A program made the position numbers and the translations under genes. A DNA stretch of 64,000 bases from Rhodoferax lithotrophicus. GTDB taxonomy: Bacteria; Pseudomonadota; Gammaproteobacteria; Burkholderiales; Burkholderiaceae_C. The notes below the pieces were generated by a model. The model worked only from the letters and a program-made list of their open reading frames with translations, searched no databases and was not told the origin of the DNA. The stretch lies in contig NZ_AP024238.1 in NCBI RefSeq assembly GCF_019973615.1, positions 3,617,989 through 3,681,988 on the forward strand. The letters run 5' to 3'. Positions within the stretch are counted from its first letter, which is position 1; each line of letters starts with the position of its first letter. Shown here piece by piece: positions 8,494-18,769 of the stretch.

Positions 8494-8885
8494 CAGCTTT
8501 TGTAAATGGTTTGCGGGTCTTTCAACACCGGGTCAACGGTTTGCCAGCCGCCATTGTTATATACCCGGTAAAAACAACTGTGCCGCCCGGTGTGGCAAGC
8601 CAGACCCGGCGTGTGGCCGGTTTGTGTGACTTTGAGCAAAATCACATCGGCATCACAGTCAACACGAATCTCATGCACGGTTTGCACATGGCCGGATTCT
8701 TCACCTTTGAACCACAACTTGTTGCGGGAACGACTGAAATACACCGCCCGCCCGAGTTCAGCGGTTTTCTCCAATGCCTCGCGGTTCATCCAGGCCATCA
8801 TCAGCACATCATTGCTGCCCTGCTCCTGCGCAATGGCCGGAATCAAGCCTTGTTCGTCCCATTTGAGGGTGTCTAACCAGTTCAT
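8493..8885 (-). CDS. hisI: Phosphoribosyl-AMP cyclohydrolase
   Basis: Third step of histidine synthesis, opening the adenine ring of PR-AMP; zinc enzyme. Visible family blocks: [32 protein letters not shown] and [15 protein letters not shown], followed by [12 protein letters not shown] with the metal-binding cysteines. 130 residues. 86 bp separate it from hisF, and that gap holds a copy of the dispersed palindromic element. Confidence 0.97.
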   Translation of the reverse strand: MNWLDTLKWDEQGLIPAIAQEQGSNDVLMMAWMNREALEKTAELGRAVYFSRSRNKLWFKGEESGHVQTVHEIRVDCDADVILLKVTQTGHTPGLACHTGRHSCFYRVYNNGGWQTVDPVLKDPQTIYKS

Positions 8886-8915
8886 AGGTTTTGTGAGGAA
8901 GGATGAATGCTACAA

Positions 8916-8962
8916 ATAAAATAGCTTCTTACGCAATATGCATAAGCGCTAGAGGCTAAAAC
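8916..8962 (+). repeat. Dispersed palindromic element between hisI and hisF
   Basis: Reads AAATAGCTTCTTACGCAATA then TAAGCGCTAGAGGCTAAAAC, one of the best right-half matches in the window. It lies inside the his operon in the hisF-hisI gap, oriented opposite to transcription. Confidence 0.8.
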
Positions 8963-8971
8963 AGCTTGAAA

Positions 8972-9772
8972 TTAAAGCCTGACGGGAATGCCACGTTCGG
9001 CCATACGCGCCTTGGCCTGCGCCACGGTAAATTCACCGTAGTGGAAGATGCTGGCCGCCAGCACCGCATCGGCCCGGCCGAGCTGAATGCCATCAGCCAG
9101 GTGATCCAGGTTGCCCACACCGCCAGACGCGATCACCGGCACACTCACTGCATCACTCACAGTACGCGTCAAGTCCAGGTCAAAGCCGGCCTTGGTGCCA
9201 TCTCGATCCATGCTGGTGAGCAAAATTTCGCCAGCCCCAAAATCTGCCATCTGGCGCGCCCAGCTCACCGCATCCAGGCCGGTGTTTTTGCGCCCGCCAT
9301 GGCTGTACACATCCCAGCCTGCGCCCAGCGGTTGGCCTTGTGCATCCAGTCGCTCCAGGTCTGCGCCGACACGGCGTTTGGCATCAATGGCCACCACAAT
9401 ACATTGAGCGCCGTATTTGCCAGAAGCGTCGCGGATCACCTGCGGATTGGCAATGGCTGCCGAGTTGAAGCTGGTTTTGTCAGCCCCGGCATTGAGCAGA
9501 CGGCGCACATCCTCCACCGTACGCACACCGCCACCTACGGTGAGTGGAATAAACACCTGGCTGGCCACAGCTTCGATGATGTGCAGAATCAAGTCACGGC
9601 CATCGCTGGTGGCGGTGATGTCCAGAAAAGTGAGCTCGTCGGCACCTTGCTCGTTGTACCGCGCCGCAATTTCCACCGGGTCACCGGCATCACGCAGCTC
9701 AACAAAATTAACCCCTTTAACCACGCGACCACCGGTCACGTCCAGGCAGGGGATGATGCGTTTGGCCAGCAT
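8972..9772 (-). CDS. hisF: Imidazole glycerol phosphate synthase, cyclase subunit
   Basis: (beta/alpha)8 cyclase that uses ammonia from HisH to make imidazole glycerol phosphate and AICAR. The N-terminal KRIIPCLDV with the catalytic Asp, [10 protein letters not shown], and the phosphate-binding [11 protein letters not shown] are present. 266 residues. It overlaps hisA by one base, and HisF and HisA share the twofold repeated barrel. HisF works as a complex with HisH, encoded just upstream. Confidence 0.98.
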   Translation of the reverse strand: MLAKRIIPCLDVTGGRVVKGVNFVELRDAGDPVEIAARYNEQGADELTFLDITATSDGRDLILHIIEAVASQVFIPLTVGGGVRTVEDVRRLLNAGADKTSFNSAAIANPQVIRDASGKYGAQCIVVAIDAKRRVGADLERLDAQGQPLGAGWDVYSHGGRKNTGLDAVSWARQMADFGAGEILLTSMDRDGTKAGFDLDLTRTVSDAVSVPVIASGGVGNLDHLADGIQLGRADAVLAASIFHYGEFTVAQAKARMAERGIPVRL

Positions 9773-10512
9773 CAGCCGTTCAACTCGTCTGCCCGCGCTT
9801 GCGCAGCTTCAAAGTCCAGGTCACCGCTGTAAATAGCACGGCCGCAAATCACGCCTTCAATACCTTCGTCTTCCACGGCACACAAGGCTTCGATGTCGGC
9901 CATGCTGCTCAGGCCACCCGATGCAACCACCGGAATGGTCAAGGCTTGCGCCAGGCGCACGGTGGCTTCAATGTTGATACCGGTCAGCATGCCGTCACGG
10001 CCAATGTCGGTGTAGATGATGGATTCAACGCCAAAATCCTCAAACTTCTTGCCCAAGTCAACCACATCATGTTTGGTGAGTTTGCTCCAGCCATCGGTGG
10101 CCACCTTGCCGTCTTTGGCATCCAGGCCCACGATGATATGGCCGCCAAACGCGGTGCAGGCATCTTGCAGAAAGCCTGGGTTACGTACAGCCGCCGTGCC
10201 AATGATGACGTAGCGCAGGCCTGCGTCCAGATAGCGCTCAATGGTGTCCAGGTCACGGATGCCACCGCCGAGTTGCACATCCACTTCACTGCCAATGCTT
10301 TTCAGGATTTTGCGGATAGCGGCTTCGTTTTTCGGTTGTCCGGCAAAAGCCCCATTCAAATCCACCAGGTGCACACGCCGCGCCCCTTTGTCTACCCAAC
10401 TGCGGGCCATGACTGACGGTTCTTCGCTGAACGTGGTAGAGAGTTTCATGTCACCTTGTTGCAGGCGCACGCAATGGCCATCTTTAAGATCGATCGCAGG
10501 AATTAAAAGCAT
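9772..10512 (-). CDS. hisA: ProFAR isomerase
   Basis: Fourth step of histidine synthesis, an Amadori-type rearrangement of ProFAR to PRFAR. The barrel enzyme starts [16 protein letters not shown] (catalytic Asp), with VQLGGGIRD and the second Asp in [12 protein letters not shown]; phosphate site ASGGLSSM. 246 residues. The 137-bp gap to hisH is larger than the other spacings in the operon. It includes GGGCTAGAGGTAGATAAG (about 10518-10535), possibly a remnant of the dispersed element's right half. Confidence 0.98.
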   Translation of the reverse strand: MLLIPAIDLKDGHCVRLQQGDMKLSTTFSEEPSVMARSWVDKGARRVHLVDLNGAFAGQPKNEAAIRKILKSIGSEVDVQLGGGIRDLDTIERYLDAGLRYVIIGTAAVRNPGFLQDACTAFGGHIIVGLDAKDGKVATDGWSKLTKHDVVDLGKKFEDFGVESIIYTDIGRDGMLTGINIEATVRLAQALTIPVVASGGLSSMADIEALCAVEDEGIEGVICGRAIYSGDLDFEAAQARADELNG

Positions 10513-10649
10513 GATGCTCAGGGCTAGAGGTAGATAAGAAAAGGAAAATCGTCAAACGGTTCCGAACCAGCAACCCCGACGCGTTGCTAGCAAGTAGTGA
10601 AAGGATGATGCTGGGACAGTGGCGCGGCACATCAGATGAGCAAACTGAA

Positions 10650-11333
10650 TCAGGGATTCCAGTGGAGAAAGTTGTGGTAAAGGCTCAAGCCGTGTTCGGA
10701 GCTTTTTTCAGGATGGAATTGGGTGGCAAAAATATTATCACGCGCAATCGCACTGGAAAAGCGTTGACCGTAATCGGTTTCCCCTACGCTGTGGCGTGCA
10801 TCCGACGGTTTGACATAAAAACTGTGCACAAAATAAAAATAACTGCCATCGGGCACATCGCCCCACACCGGATGGGGTGCACCACCATGGTTGGCGCGCC
10901 AGACTTGGTTCCAGCCCATTTGCGGCACTTTGTAGCGACTGCCATCACTCTGCAATTGGCCAGCCAAGTCAAATTTGATGACCTCACCGTGAATGAGCCC
11001 CAAGCCGGGGGTGTTGCCCTCCGCACTGTGATCCAGCAGCATTTGCATACCCACACACACGCCAAACAAGGGTTTGCTGGCCGCAGCCTCCAGCACCGAG
11101 TCCTGTAAACCGGACTCGCGCAACTCACGCATGCAGTCCGGCATGGCACCTTGACCGGGCAGCACCACCCGTTCGGCACGCCGCACCACCTCGGGGTCTT
11201 GTGTGATAACAACCTGAAAACCCGTCCCCGCTGCAGCAGCTTGTACTGCTTGCGAAACCGAGCGCAGGTTGCCCATACCGTAGTCGACCACAGCAACGGT
11301 TCTGCCAGATCCACTATTTGCTTTTAAATTCAT
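10650..11333 (-). CDS. hisH: Imidazole glycerol phosphate synthase, glutaminase subunit
   Basis: Class I glutamine amidotransferase that feeds ammonia to HisF. The nucleophile elbow [14 protein letters not shown], the oxyanion region [12 protein letters not shown] and the C-terminal His-x-Glu in [13 protein letters not shown] are all present. 227 residues, slightly long because of a short N-terminal extension before [13 protein letters not shown]. Its start codon lies exactly at the edge of a dispersed element that fills the gap to hisB. Confidence 0.97.
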   Translation of the reverse strand: MNLKANSGSGRTVAVVDYGMGNLRSVSQAVQAAAAGTGFQVVITQDPEVVRRAERVVLPGQGAMPDCMRELRESGLQDSVLEAAASKPLFGVCVGMQMLLDHSAEGNTPGLGLIHGEVIKFDLAGQLQSDGSRYKVPQMGWNQVWRANHGGAPHPVWGDVPDGSYFYFVHSFYVKPSDARHSVGETDYGQRFSSAIARDNIFATQFHPEKSSEHGLSLYHNFLHWNP

Positions 11334-11377
11334 AGCTTATTGTGCAATCAATTCAGGCGCTAGAGGCACTTTTTTTA
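11332..11377 (+). repeat. Dispersed palindromic element between hisH and hisB
   Basis: Reads ATAGCTTATTGTGCAATCAA then GGCGCTAGAGGCACTTTTTTT. It occupies nearly all of the 53-bp hisB-hisH gap and abuts the hisH start codon (11331-11333), so any hairpin would form in the leader directly before hisH. Confidence 0.75.
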
Positions 11378-11386
11378 TGTATAAAA

Positions 11387-12025
11387 CTACAAAGAACCCT
11401 TGGTGGAAGGGATTTGCCCCAGGGCACGCAGGTCATATTCCAGCGCCGCACGCAGGGCACGGGCAAAGGCCTTGAACACACTTTCAGCCTGATGGTGGGC
11501 GTTGCAGCCTTTGAGGTTGTCAATGTGCAGGGTAACTTGGGCGTGGTTGACAAAGCCCTGAAAGAATTCGTGCACCAACTGGGTGTCCAACGTGCCGATC
11601 ATGCCGCTGGTAAAGGGCACATCCATCACCAGGCCGGGGCGGCCCGAAAAATCAATCACCACCCGGCTCAAGGCTTCATCCAGCGGCACATAGGCATGAC
11701 CATACCGGCGAATGCCTTTTTTGTCTCCCACCGCCTTGAACACCGCCTGACCCAGGGTGATACCGACATCTTCCACGGTGTGATGGCCATCAATGTGCAG
11801 GTCACCCTCGGCATCCACATCCAGGTCGATCAGGCCATGGCGGGCAATCTGATCAAGCATGTGGTCCAGAAAACCAATGCCGGTGTGCAGGCGCGACTGG
11901 CCTGTGCCATCCAGATTCAGGCGTACGGTGATGTTGGTCTCGGCCGTGTTGCGAACCACCTCCGCCGTGCGGGGTACACGGGCCGCATGGTTTTCAGGCA
12001 ATTCGGTCAACGCAAAATTTGTCAT
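11387..12025 (-). CDS. hisB: Imidazoleglycerol-phosphate dehydratase
   Basis: Sixth step of histidine synthesis; manganese enzyme. The two metal-binding repeats are visible as [14 protein letters not shown] with [10 protein letters not shown], and later a partner half around [19 protein letters not shown] with [17 protein letters not shown]. The protein is monofunctional, lacking the HisB phosphatase domain of enterobacteria. The start at ATG 12025 overlaps the hisC stop (ATGA); the longer frame to 12094 is out of family. 212 residues. Confidence 0.97.
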   Translation of the reverse strand: MTNFALTELPENHAARVPRTAEVVRNTAETNITVRLNLDGTGQSRLHTGIGFLDHMLDQIARHGLIDLDVDAEGDLHIDGHHTVEDVGITLGQAVFKAVGDKKGIRRYGHAYVPLDEALSRVVIDFSGRPGLVMDVPFTSGMIGTLDTQLVHEFFQGFVNHAQVTLHIDNLKGCNAHHQAESVFKAFARALRAALEYDLRALGQIPSTKGSL

Positions 12026-13140
12026 AGGGAAGCTTCCAAAGCGGTCAACATCAGGTGATTTTCCTCGGCCGTGCCCACCGTCAGGCGCAGGCACTGGGTC
12101 AGCAGTGGGTGCATTTTAGAAACGTTCTTCACCAGCACACCCCGCGCGGCCATGCCGTCAAAGGTTTTTTGCGCATCCGGCACACGTACCAGCAGCATAT
12201 TGGCTTCACTCGGGTAGGCATGCACTTGTGGCAATTGGGTCAGTGATTCAAAAATATGAGCGCGCTGCGCACGTATATCAAGCGCTTGAGCCTCAAAAAC
12301 CTTTTGATGTTCGAGCGCAAAAAGAGCTGCCTCGCAGTTCAGCACACTCACGTTGTAAGGCGGGCGAACCTTGTCGATCTGGGCGATCAGCGCTTGCGGG
12401 CCCAGCAGGTAACCCAGACGGATGCCCGCCAGACCAAACTTGCTCAGGGTGCGCAGCAGCAGCACATGCGGGTGGCGCGTCAACCGATCCAGGTAACTCT
12501 TGGCGGCAAAGGGCTGGTAAGCCTCGTCAATCACCACCAGGCCACCCACTTCACCTGCTGCACGGATAACGGCCTCCATCGCCTCATCACCCCACAAATT
12601 GGCCGTCGGGTTGTTCGGGTAGGCCAGGTAGGTGATCGCGGGCTGGTGCTGCGCAATGGCGGCCAGCATGGCGGGCATATCCAGCTCAAAGTCGGCCGTC
12701 AAGGGCACACCACAGAAGTCCAGCCCTTGCAATTGGGCGCTCATGGCGTACATGACAAAGCCCGGCACCGGAGCCAGCACATAGGCTTTTGGCAAGCCGC
12801 TGGCCGCAGGCATGGCGCAAGCCAGGGCCAATAGACTGATCAATTCGTCCGAGCCGTTGCCCAACATCAAGTCGTAGCCCGCAGGCAGGCCGGTGTGATC
12901 GGCCAGGGCGCGGCGCAAATCGTTGATGCGACCCGCCGGGTAACGGTTCAGCGCCACCGCCCCCAGGCGCTGGCCCAATGCGGCTTGCAGATCAGGCGAC
13001 AAGCGGTGCGGGTTCTCCATGGCATCAAGCTTGACCATACCCGTGGAGTCCTGCACCACATAGGCGTGCATGGCTTGTACGTCGGGGCGAATACGCTGGG
13101 TCAGCGGGTTTTGAATCTGTGCAGTTGGCAATGAAGTCAT
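12022..13140 (-). CDS. hisC: Histidinol-phosphate aminotransferase
   Basis: PLP-dependent class I/II aminotransferase. The motifs [13 protein letters not shown] (N-terminal arm), [19 protein letters not shown], the PLP region [11 protein letters not shown] and the Schiff-base lysine in [17 protein letters not shown] are visible. The start is ATG 13140 with CAGAG close upstream; the frame extends to 13272 without family similarity. 372 residues. A weak copy of the dispersed element may encode residues of about 281-297 (12252-12300). Confidence 0.97.
   Translation of the reverse strand: MTSLPTAQIQNPLTQRIRPDVQAMHAYVVQDSTGMVKLDAMENPHRLSPDLQAALGQRLGAVALNRYPAGRINDLRRALADHTGLPAGYDLMLGNGSDELISLLALACAMPAASGLPKAYVLAPVPGFVMYAMSAQLQGLDFCGVPLTADFELDMPAMLAAIAQHQPAITYLAYPNNPTANLWGDEAMEAVIRAAGEVGGLVVIDEAYQPFAAKSYLDRLTRHPHVLLLRTLSKFGLAGIRLGYLLGPQALIAQIDKVRPPYNVSVLNCEAALFALEHQKVFEAQALDIRAQRAHIFESLTQLPQVHAYPSEANMLLVRVPDAQKTFDGMAARGVLVKNVSKMHPLLTQCLRLTVGTAEENHLMLTALEASL
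12252..12300 (+). repeat. Possible degenerate copy of the dispersed element inside hisC
   Basis: Only the centre matches well: GCGCACGTATATCAAGCGCT then TGAGCCTCAAAAAC, against element GCGCTTAT..ATCAAGCGCTAGAGGCTA. The left end (AATATGAGC) is poor. It could be chance in a coding region. Confidence 0.35.
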
Positions 13141-13162
13141 CTCTGAAAAGTTTTCCGAAAAT

Positions 13163-14479
13163 TCACTTGAGCCGCATCTCGGCCGCCCGCGCATGCGCTT
13201 GTAAACCTTCACCATGCGCCAGCACCGAAGCAATTTGCCCCAGCGTTTGGGCACCCGCCTCGCTAACCTCAATCAGGCTGCTGCGCTTCTGAAAGTCATA
13301 AACCCCAAGCGGCGAAGAAAAACGCGCCGTGCCACTGGTGGGCAACACGTGGTTGGGGCCAGCACAGTAGTCACCCAGGCTCTCGCTGGTGAAAGCACCC
13401 AAAAAGATCGCCCCGGCGTGTTTCAGCAGCGGCTCCCAGCGGTGTGGGTCGCGGCTGGAGACTTCCAGGTGTTCCGGGGCAATCCGGTTGGCGATGTCAC
13501 AGGCCTCTTCCATGTGGCGCGTCAGAATCAACGCGCCACGGTCGGTGAGCGACTTGGCGATGATCTCGCGCCGGGGCATGTCGGGCAACAAACGGTTGAT
13601 GGATGCCTGCACCTGATCGATGTACGCGGCATCCGGGCACAACAGAATACTTTGTGCCAGCTCGTCGTGCTCAGCCTGGCTGAATAAATCCATGGCCACC
13701 CAGTCCGGTGGCGTACTGCCATCGGCCAGCACCAGAATCTCACTCGGCCCGGCGATCATGTCGATACCGACCACACCAAACACACGCTTTTTGGCGCTGG
13801 CCACATAGGCGTTGCCGGGGCCGGTGATTTTGTCGACCTTCGGCACCGTCGCTGTGCCGTAGGCCAGCGCGGCCACGGCTTGCGCGCCGCCAATGGTAAA
13901 GGCACGGGTCACACCCGCCACATACGCAGCCGCCAACACCAACATGTTTTTTTCGCCCTTGGGTGTGGGCACCACCATGATGATTTCACCCACACCGGCC
14001 ACATGGGCGGGAATGGCGTTCATCAACACACTGCTGGGGTAAGCCGCCTTGCCACCAGGCACGTAAATGCCGACGCGGTCCAGCGGGGTGACTTTCTGGC
14101 CCAGCAACGTGCCGTCTTCATCGTGGTAGCTCCAGCTCTCACCGCTGGCCTTCTTTTGTGCCTCGTGGTAGCTGCGCACACGTTGGGCGGCAGATTCAAG
14201 GGCATGACGCTGCACGTCGGGCAAGCCCTCAAACGCTGCCTTGAGTTCCGCCTGGGTTAGCTCCAGCTCGGCCACCGCGCTGGCGCTCAGGCCGTCAAAA
14301 CGGGCGGTGTAGTCCAGCACGGCGGCATCACCACGCTGCTGAACATCGGCCAAGATGTCCGCCACACGCTGCTCAATGCCTGCGTCGGTGTCCGCGGACC
14401 AATGCAGACGGGCCTTGAATTCAGCGTCAAATGTGCTGCTGGCGGTTGATAGACTTGCAGGGGTAGCTACCAAATTCAT
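13163..14479 (-). CDS. hisD: Histidinol dehydrogenase
   Basis: Last two steps of histidine synthesis: zinc-dependent, NAD-linked oxidation of L-histidinol to L-histidine. Family blocks [45 protein letters not shown] and the metal-ligand region [14 protein letters not shown] are seen, plus [11 protein letters not shown] and [17 protein letters not shown]. 438 residues, full length. It follows hisG by 18 bp and precedes hisC by 22 bp. Confidence 0.98.
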   Translation of the reverse strand: MNLVATPASLSTASSTFDAEFKARLHWSADTDAGIEQRVADILADVQQRGDAAVLDYTARFDGLSASAVAELELTQAELKAAFEGLPDVQRHALESAAQRVRSYHEAQKKASGESWSYHDEDGTLLGQKVTPLDRVGIYVPGGKAAYPSSVLMNAIPAHVAGVGEIIMVVPTPKGEKNMLVLAAAYVAGVTRAFTIGGAQAVAALAYGTATVPKVDKITGPGNAYVASAKKRVFGVVGIDMIAGPSEILVLADGSTPPDWVAMDLFSQAEHDELAQSILLCPDAAYIDQVQASINRLLPDMPRREIIAKSLTDRGALILTRHMEEACDIANRIAPEHLEVSSRDPHRWEPLLKHAGAIFLGAFTSESLGDYCAGPNHVLPTSGTARFSSPLGVYDFQKRSSLIEVSEAGAQTLGQIASVLAHGEGLQAHARAAEMRLK

Positions 14480-14497
14480 AGTTTTTAAAAAGTTAGG

Positions 14498-15136
14498 TTA
14501 CTGGCCAATAGCCGACTCAAACGCATCTATGATCCGGCGAATCGGGGCCTGTTTGAGCTTGAGCGCGGCTTGGTTCACCACCAGACGCGAGCTGATGTCC
14601 ATGATGTGTTCCACCTCGACCAGGTGGTTGGCTTTGAGGGTATTGCCGGTGGAGACCAGATCAACGATGGCATCGGCCATGCCCACCAGAGGGGCCAGCT
14701 CCATGCTGCCGTAGAGTTTGATCAGGTCGACGTGGACACCTTTGGTGGCGAAAAATTCTCTTGAGATCGCCACATATTTGGTGGCCACGGTCAGACGCGA
14801 ACCTTTTTTGACCATGTTGGCGTAGTCAAAATCCGAGCGCACCGCCACACTGATGCGGCATTTGGCAATTTGTAAATCCAGCGGCTGGTACAGGCCCTGG
14901 CTACCGTGCTCCAGCAGCGTGTCTTTGCCGGTGATGCCCATGTCGGCACCGCCGTATTGCACATAGGTGGGCACGTCGGTGGCGCGCACCACCAGCACAC
15001 GCACATCGGGCTGGTTGGTGGTCAGGATAAGTTTGCGGGATTTTTCGGGGTCTTCCAGCACCTCGATGCCGGCGGCTTTGAGCAGTGGCAGGGTTTCTTC
15101 AAAAATACGTCCTTTGGACAGTGCAATAGTGATCAT
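14498..15136 (-). CDS. hisG: ATP phosphoribosyltransferase, short catalytic form
   Basis: First and committed step of histidine synthesis. The 212-residue protein has the catalytic periplasmic-binding-like fold ([35 protein letters not shown], the PRPP site around [17 protein letters not shown]) but lacks the C-terminal regulatory domain of the long form. Short HisG needs the regulatory subunit HisZ, which is not in this window. It heads the his genes on this strand, after murA. Confidence 0.96.
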   Translation of the reverse strand: MITIALSKGRIFEETLPLLKAAGIEVLEDPEKSRKLILTTNQPDVRVLVVRATDVPTYVQYGGADMGITGKDTLLEHGSQGLYQPLDLQIAKCRISVAVRSDFDYANMVKKGSRLTVATKYVAISREFFATKGVHVDLIKLYGSMELAPLVGMADAIVDLVSTGNTLKANHLVEVEHIMDISSRLVVNQAALKLKQAPIRRIIDAFESAIGQ

Positions 15137-15139
15137 TTT

Positions 15140-15186
15140 GGCCTTTAGCCCTTATTTATCAAGCGCAAAGCGCTATCAATTTAATC
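15140..15186 (-). repeat. Dispersed palindromic element between hisG and murA
   Basis: On the minus strand it reads AATTGATAGCGCTTTGCGCTT then GATAAATAAGGGCTAAAGGC, matching left and right halves in order. It fills most of the 70-bp gap and lies just upstream of hisG, so it would be in the hisG leader. Confidence 0.7.
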
Positions 15187-15206
15187 ATAAACAACAACCT
15201 TGTGAA

Positions 15207-16481
15207 TCACTTCAGTCGTTCGATGTCCGCACCCAGAGTGCGCAGTTTGGCTTCCATCTGGTCATAACCACGGTCCAGATGGTAAATACGGTCGACCAGC
15301 GTTTCACCCTCAGCCACCAGACCGGCAATCACCAGGCTGGCCGAGGCGCGCAAATCGGTCGCCATGACAGTGGCACCCGACAAGCGCGGAACACCTTCCA
15401 CCAGTGACACTTTGCCATCGATCTGGATATTGGCTCCCAGGCGCACCAGCTCGTTGACGTGCATGAAGCGGTTTTCAAAAATGGTTTCCGTCACTTTGGA
15501 CGTGCCCTGTGCCACCGCATTGAGTGCCATGAACTGGGCCTGCATGTCGGTCGGAAAGCCAGGATATTCGGTGGTGCGAAAACTTTGCGCCTTCAACTGA
15601 GCGGCTCCAGCCGATTGAACCCGGATGCCCTCAGGCACAGCGCTGACGGTCACACCTGCATGGAGCAGTTTTTCCACCACCGCCTCCAGGTGATCCAGTC
15701 GCCCATGCTGAAGCACCACGTCACCACCCGCAGCAGCTACGGCACATAAAAATGTCCCGGTCTCAATACGATCAGCCACCACTTGGTGGGTGCAGCCATG
15801 TAAAGCTTCTACCCCCTGAATACGGATGCGACTGGTGCCATGACCCTCAATACGGGCACCCATCTTGATCAGCATCTCGGCCAGGTCAGGAATCTCGGGC
15901 TCTTGTGCAGCGTTTTCCAGAATGGTTTCACCCTCGGCCAGGGCTGCGGCCATCAAAAAATTCTCGGTGCCGGTGACTGTCACCATGTCGGTGGCAATCC
16001 GTGCGCCTTGGAGTCGGGTGCGGCCAGCTGGCAGCTTGGCCACCATATAACCATGTTGCACCGAAATTTCTGCACCCATGGCACATAAACCCTTGATATG
16101 CTGGTCCACCGGGCGTGAACCAATGGCGCAACCGCCTGGCAGAGAGACTTTGGCGCGGCCAAAACGCGCCAACAACGGCCCCAGCACCAGCACCGATGCC
16201 CGCATGGTCTTGACCAATTCGTAAGGTGCTTCGGGATTAATCGTATCGGGAGCACACAGGCTCATGCCACCGCGCTCGCCATGCGTCTGGGTTTGCACCC
16301 CCATGTGATCGAGCAACTTGCGCATGGTAGCCACGTCCTGCAAACGCGGCATATTGTGCAAAGTGACCGGCTCCTCGGTCAGCAAGGCGGCGCACAGCTC
16401 GGGCAAAGCAGCGTTCTTGGCCCCGGAAATCATCACCGTCCCATGCAGCGCACGCCCGCCACGAATCAATAACTTGTCCAT
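15207..16481 (-). CDS. murA: UDP-N-acetylglucosamine 1-carboxyvinyltransferase
   Basis: First committed step of peptidoglycan synthesis, adding enolpyruvate to UDP-GlcNAc; target of fosfomycin. The catalytic cysteine loop is [15 protein letters not shown] (about residues 114-128); the N-terminal [22 protein letters not shown] with Lys/Asn substrate contacts and the later [16 protein letters not shown] are present. 424 residues. ibaG ends 3 bp upstream on the same strand. Cys (not Asp) in the loop predicts fosfomycin sensitivity at the target. Confidence 0.98.
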   Translation of the reverse strand: MDKLLIRGGRALHGTVMISGAKNAALPELCAALLTEEPVTLHNMPRLQDVATMRKLLDHMGVQTQTHGERGGMSLCAPDTINPEAPYELVKTMRASVLVLGPLLARFGRAKVSLPGGCAIGSRPVDQHIKGLCAMGAEISVQHGYMVAKLPAGRTRLQGARIATDMVTVTGTENFLMAAALAEGETILENAAQEPEIPDLAEMLIKMGARIEGHGTSRIRIQGVEALHGCTHQVVADRIETGTFLCAVAAAGGDVVLQHGRLDHLEAVVEKLLHAGVTVSAVPEGIRVQSAGAAQLKAQSFRTTEYPGFPTDMQAQFMALNAVAQGTSKVTETIFENRFMHVNELVRLGANIQIDGKVSLVEGVPRLSGATVMATDLRASASLVIAGLVAEGETLVDRIYHLDRGYDQMEAKLRTLGADIERLK

Positions 16482-16484
16482 GGC

Positions 16485-16727
16485 TCAGACCGGTTGTGCG
16501 GCCCATTCGGCCGGTGTAAAGGCTTTGATGGACAAGGCATGAATTTCATCGGTTTTCATCTTGTCCCCCAGGGTCGCATAGACACGCTGATGGCGTGTAA
16601 TGGCGCGTTTACCCTCGAATTCGGCAGACACCACGGTGGTGTACCAGTGACGGCCATCACCTTCCAAAGTGATGTAGTCGCACGCCAGATTGGCGGCAAT
16701 CAGTTGTTTGATTTGATCAGCAGTCAT
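16485..16727 (-). CDS. ibaG: BolA-family protein IbaG
   Basis: Small class II-KH fold protein that partners monothiol glutaredoxins in Fe-S handling. The 80 residues include LEGDGRHWYTTVVSAEFEGK and RHQRVYATLGDKMKTDEIHALSIKAFTPAEW, a typical BolA/IbaG pattern with the conserved His. I start at ATG 16727 because the family begins with MTADQIKQLI. No good Shine-Dalgarno sequence precedes it, and a longer frame to 16823 overlaps the permease gene. The neighbour order ABC permease - ibaG - murA is conserved in proteobacteria. Confidence 0.92.
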   Translation of the reverse strand: MTADQIKQLIAANLACDYITLEGDGRHWYTTVVSAEFEGKRAITRHQRVYATLGDKMKTDEIHALSIKAFTPAEWAAQPV

Positions 16728-16777
16728 ATATTTTGGAGGGGAAAAGCGTTTGAGGCTTTCCTCAACAGTTGAAGTTT

Positions 16778-17533
16778 TCAGGAACGGATTTTGTACCCAC
16801 TGCGCAGCAAGGCATAGGCCCACAGCCCCACACCCAAGGTGGCGCTGGCTACAACCGCCAGGCTGAACCAGGGAGAAATGTCGCTGGCACCAAAAAAACC
16901 ATAACGAAAACCGTCAATCATGTAGAAAAACGGATTCAGATGGCTCACAGTCTGCCAGAACGGCGGCAAGGAGTGGATGGAGTAAAACACACCACTCAAG
17001 AACGTCATGGGCATCACTACAAAATTCTGGAAAGCGGCCATCTGGTCAAATTTTTCAGACCATAAACCCGCCACCACGCCCAAGGCCCCCATCAGGGCCG
17101 CCCCCAAAAAGGCAAACGTCACGGCCCAGAACGGTTGTGCCAAAGGTGGTACAGCAAAGAACAGCGACACCGCCAACACCCCCAGACCCACGACCAACCC
17201 ACGCACAATGGCCGCCCCGACATAAGCCACAAACCAGTGCCATGCAGATAGCGGCGTGAGCAACAAGAACACCAGGTTGCCCATCACCTTGCTGGCAATC
17301 AGGGAGGATGAGCTGTTGGCAAAAGCGTTCTGCAGCAAACTCATCATGGCCAGACCGGGCACCAGAAAAGCGGTGTAACTCACGTTGTCATAGACCCGCA
17401 CATGGGATTCCAGCGCCTGGCCAAATACCAGCAAATACAGCATGGCGGTCAAAATGGGCCCTGTGATGGTCTGTGCCGCCACGCGCACAAAGCGCAGCAC
17501 TTCCTTGTAAAGCAACATTTGCCAGCCGGTCAT
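16778..17533 (-). CDS. ABC-2 type transporter permease (YadH-like)
   Basis: Six-helix membrane subunit of an ABC-2 exporter, 251 residues. Hydrophobic segments include GPILTAMLYLLVFGQAL, FLVPGLAMMSLLQNAF and VVMPMTFLSGVFYSIHSLP. FANSSSSLIASKVMGNLVFLLLTPLS is typical of the YadH/NodJ-like family. Its start overlaps the ATPase gene stop by 4 bp. The substrate is unknown; placement between mla and ibaG/murA suggests an envelope role, which is inference. Confidence 0.92.
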   Translation of the reverse strand: MTGWQMLLYKEVLRFVRVAAQTITGPILTAMLYLLVFGQALESHVRVYDNVSYTAFLVPGLAMMSLLQNAFANSSSSLIASKVMGNLVFLLLTPLSAWHWFVAYVGAAIVRGLVVGLGVLAVSLFFAVPPLAQPFWAVTFAFLGAALMGALGVVAGLWSEKFDQMAAFQNFVVMPMTFLSGVFYSIHSLPPFWQTVSHLNPFFYMIDGFRYGFFGASDISPWFSLAVVASATLGVGLWAYALLRSGYKIRS

Positions 17534-18489
17534 ACCAGGCTCCGATCATCCCGTCCAGGGTGCTGATTCATCACCTGCAAGAACACGTCTTCCAGGTCTG
17601 GGCGACGAATCTCGATATCGCGCACGGTCAGACCAGCCTGGCGAATCTGCGTCAAATAGTGCTCCACCGCCAAGGCATCCACGGCAGGTAACTGCACCAC
17701 ACGACCTGTCACGCGCGCCTTGCTGGCCAACTCGGCCGGTAACTCGCCGTCCACCGTGCAGCGCAGCACATTGCCTGAAGCCGAACTGAGCAAGGCACTG
17801 GTGCTGTCCAACGCCACCACTTTGCCGGTTTTGAGCATGGCAATCCGGCCACATAAGGCCTCTGCCTCTTCCAGGTAATGCGTGGTCAAAAGCACGGTGT
17901 GCCCTTGTTTGTTGAGTTTGGCAATGAAATGCCACAGGGTTTGGCGCAATTCCACATCCACCCCGGCGGTGGGTTCATCCAGCACGATGACCGGTGGTTT
18001 GTGCACCAACGCCAGCGCCACCAATACCCGGCGCTTCATGCCACCGGACAGAGCACGCATGTTGGCATGCGCCTTGTCGGTCAGCCCCAGACTTTCCAAA
18101 AGTTCATCAATCCAGGCAGCGTTATGACGCACGCTAAAATAGCCCGACTGGAATACCAGTGCTTCACGCACGTTAAAAAACGGGTCAAACACCAACTCTT
18201 GTGGCACCACACCCAGAGCACGGCGGGCTGCCGCAAAATCGGTTTGAACATCATGCCCCATGACACTGACCCGCCCCGAGCTCGCCTGGGTCAAGCCGGC
18301 CAAAATAGTGATCAGTGTCGTTTTCCCGGCACCGTTGGGCCCCAGTAAACCAAAAAACTCACCTGGCTGAATCTCCAGATCCACTGAATCCAAGGCCAAA
18401 AAACGCTCCCCCTTCAAGCCGCGAGAAGAAGGGTAACTTTTGGAAACGCTCTGAAAAGAAATCGCGGGGGGGTATCCGCCTGCGCTCAT
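17530..18489 (-). CDS. ABC transporter ATP-binding protein (YadG-like)
   Basis: Nucleotide-binding subunit paired with the following permease. Walker A GPNGAGKTT, Q-loop VPQELVFDPFF, signature LSGGMKRRV, Walker B PPVIVLDEPTAGVD and switch His in LLTTHYLEEAE are all present, followed by a C-terminal extension of about 80 residues common in ABC-2 exporter ATPases. I take ATG 18489, which forms an ATGA overlap with mlaB; ATG 18495 is an equally possible start (two residues longer). Confidence 0.94.
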   Translation of the reverse strand: MSAGGYPPAISFQSVSKSYPSSRGLKGERFLALDSVDLEIQPGEFFGLLGPNGAGKTTLITILAGLTQASSGRVSVMGHDVQTDFAAARRALGVVPQELVFDPFFNVREALVFQSGYFSVRHNAAWIDELLESLGLTDKAHANMRALSGGMKRRVLVALALVHKPPVIVLDEPTAGVDVELRQTLWHFIAKLNKQGHTVLLTTHYLEEAEALCGRIAMLKTGKVVALDSTSALLSSASGNVLRCTVDGELPAELASKARVTGRVVQLPAVDALAVEHYLTQIRQAGLTVRDIEIRRPDLEDVFLQVMNQHPGRDDRSLV

Positions 18490-18767
18490 GGGCATGGCTT
18501 CTGAGCTGGCAGCAACTCGGCAATACCATACAAACGTGCCAAATCCGCAAAACGGGGGGGGATGGCTTGTAATGTCAGGGTCTTGCCTAGCGAGACAGCG
18601 CAGCGGCGCAACTCCAACAGCACAGCTAATGCCGTAGAGTCAAAGCGCTGCAACGGAGCTGCGTTGATGGTCACAGTGGAAGAATTTTCAGCATGAACGG
18701 CCTGCAGCAATTCCGACAAGCAGTCTGTGGCGTTTTGGTGTATCAGAATGGCTGGCAATTGCAGCAT
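18486..18767 (-). CDS. mlaB: STAS-domain protein MlaB
   Basis: 93-residue STAS domain protein, the cytoplasmic accessory of the MlaFEDB lipid transporter that stabilises the ATPase MlaF. The central TVTINAAPLQRFDSTALAVLLELRRCA matches the STAS core, with the Ser-Thr pair after the conserved Asp. It lies 2 bp after mlaC and overlaps the ABC ATPase gene. Assignment relies on the STAS fold plus its place at the end of mlaFEDAC. Confidence 0.88.
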   Translation of the reverse strand: MLQLPAILIHQNATDCLSELLQAVHAENSSTVTINAAPLQRFDSTALAVLLELRRCAVSLGKTLTLQAIPPRFADLARLYGIAELLPAQKPCP

Positions 18768-18769
18768 AT

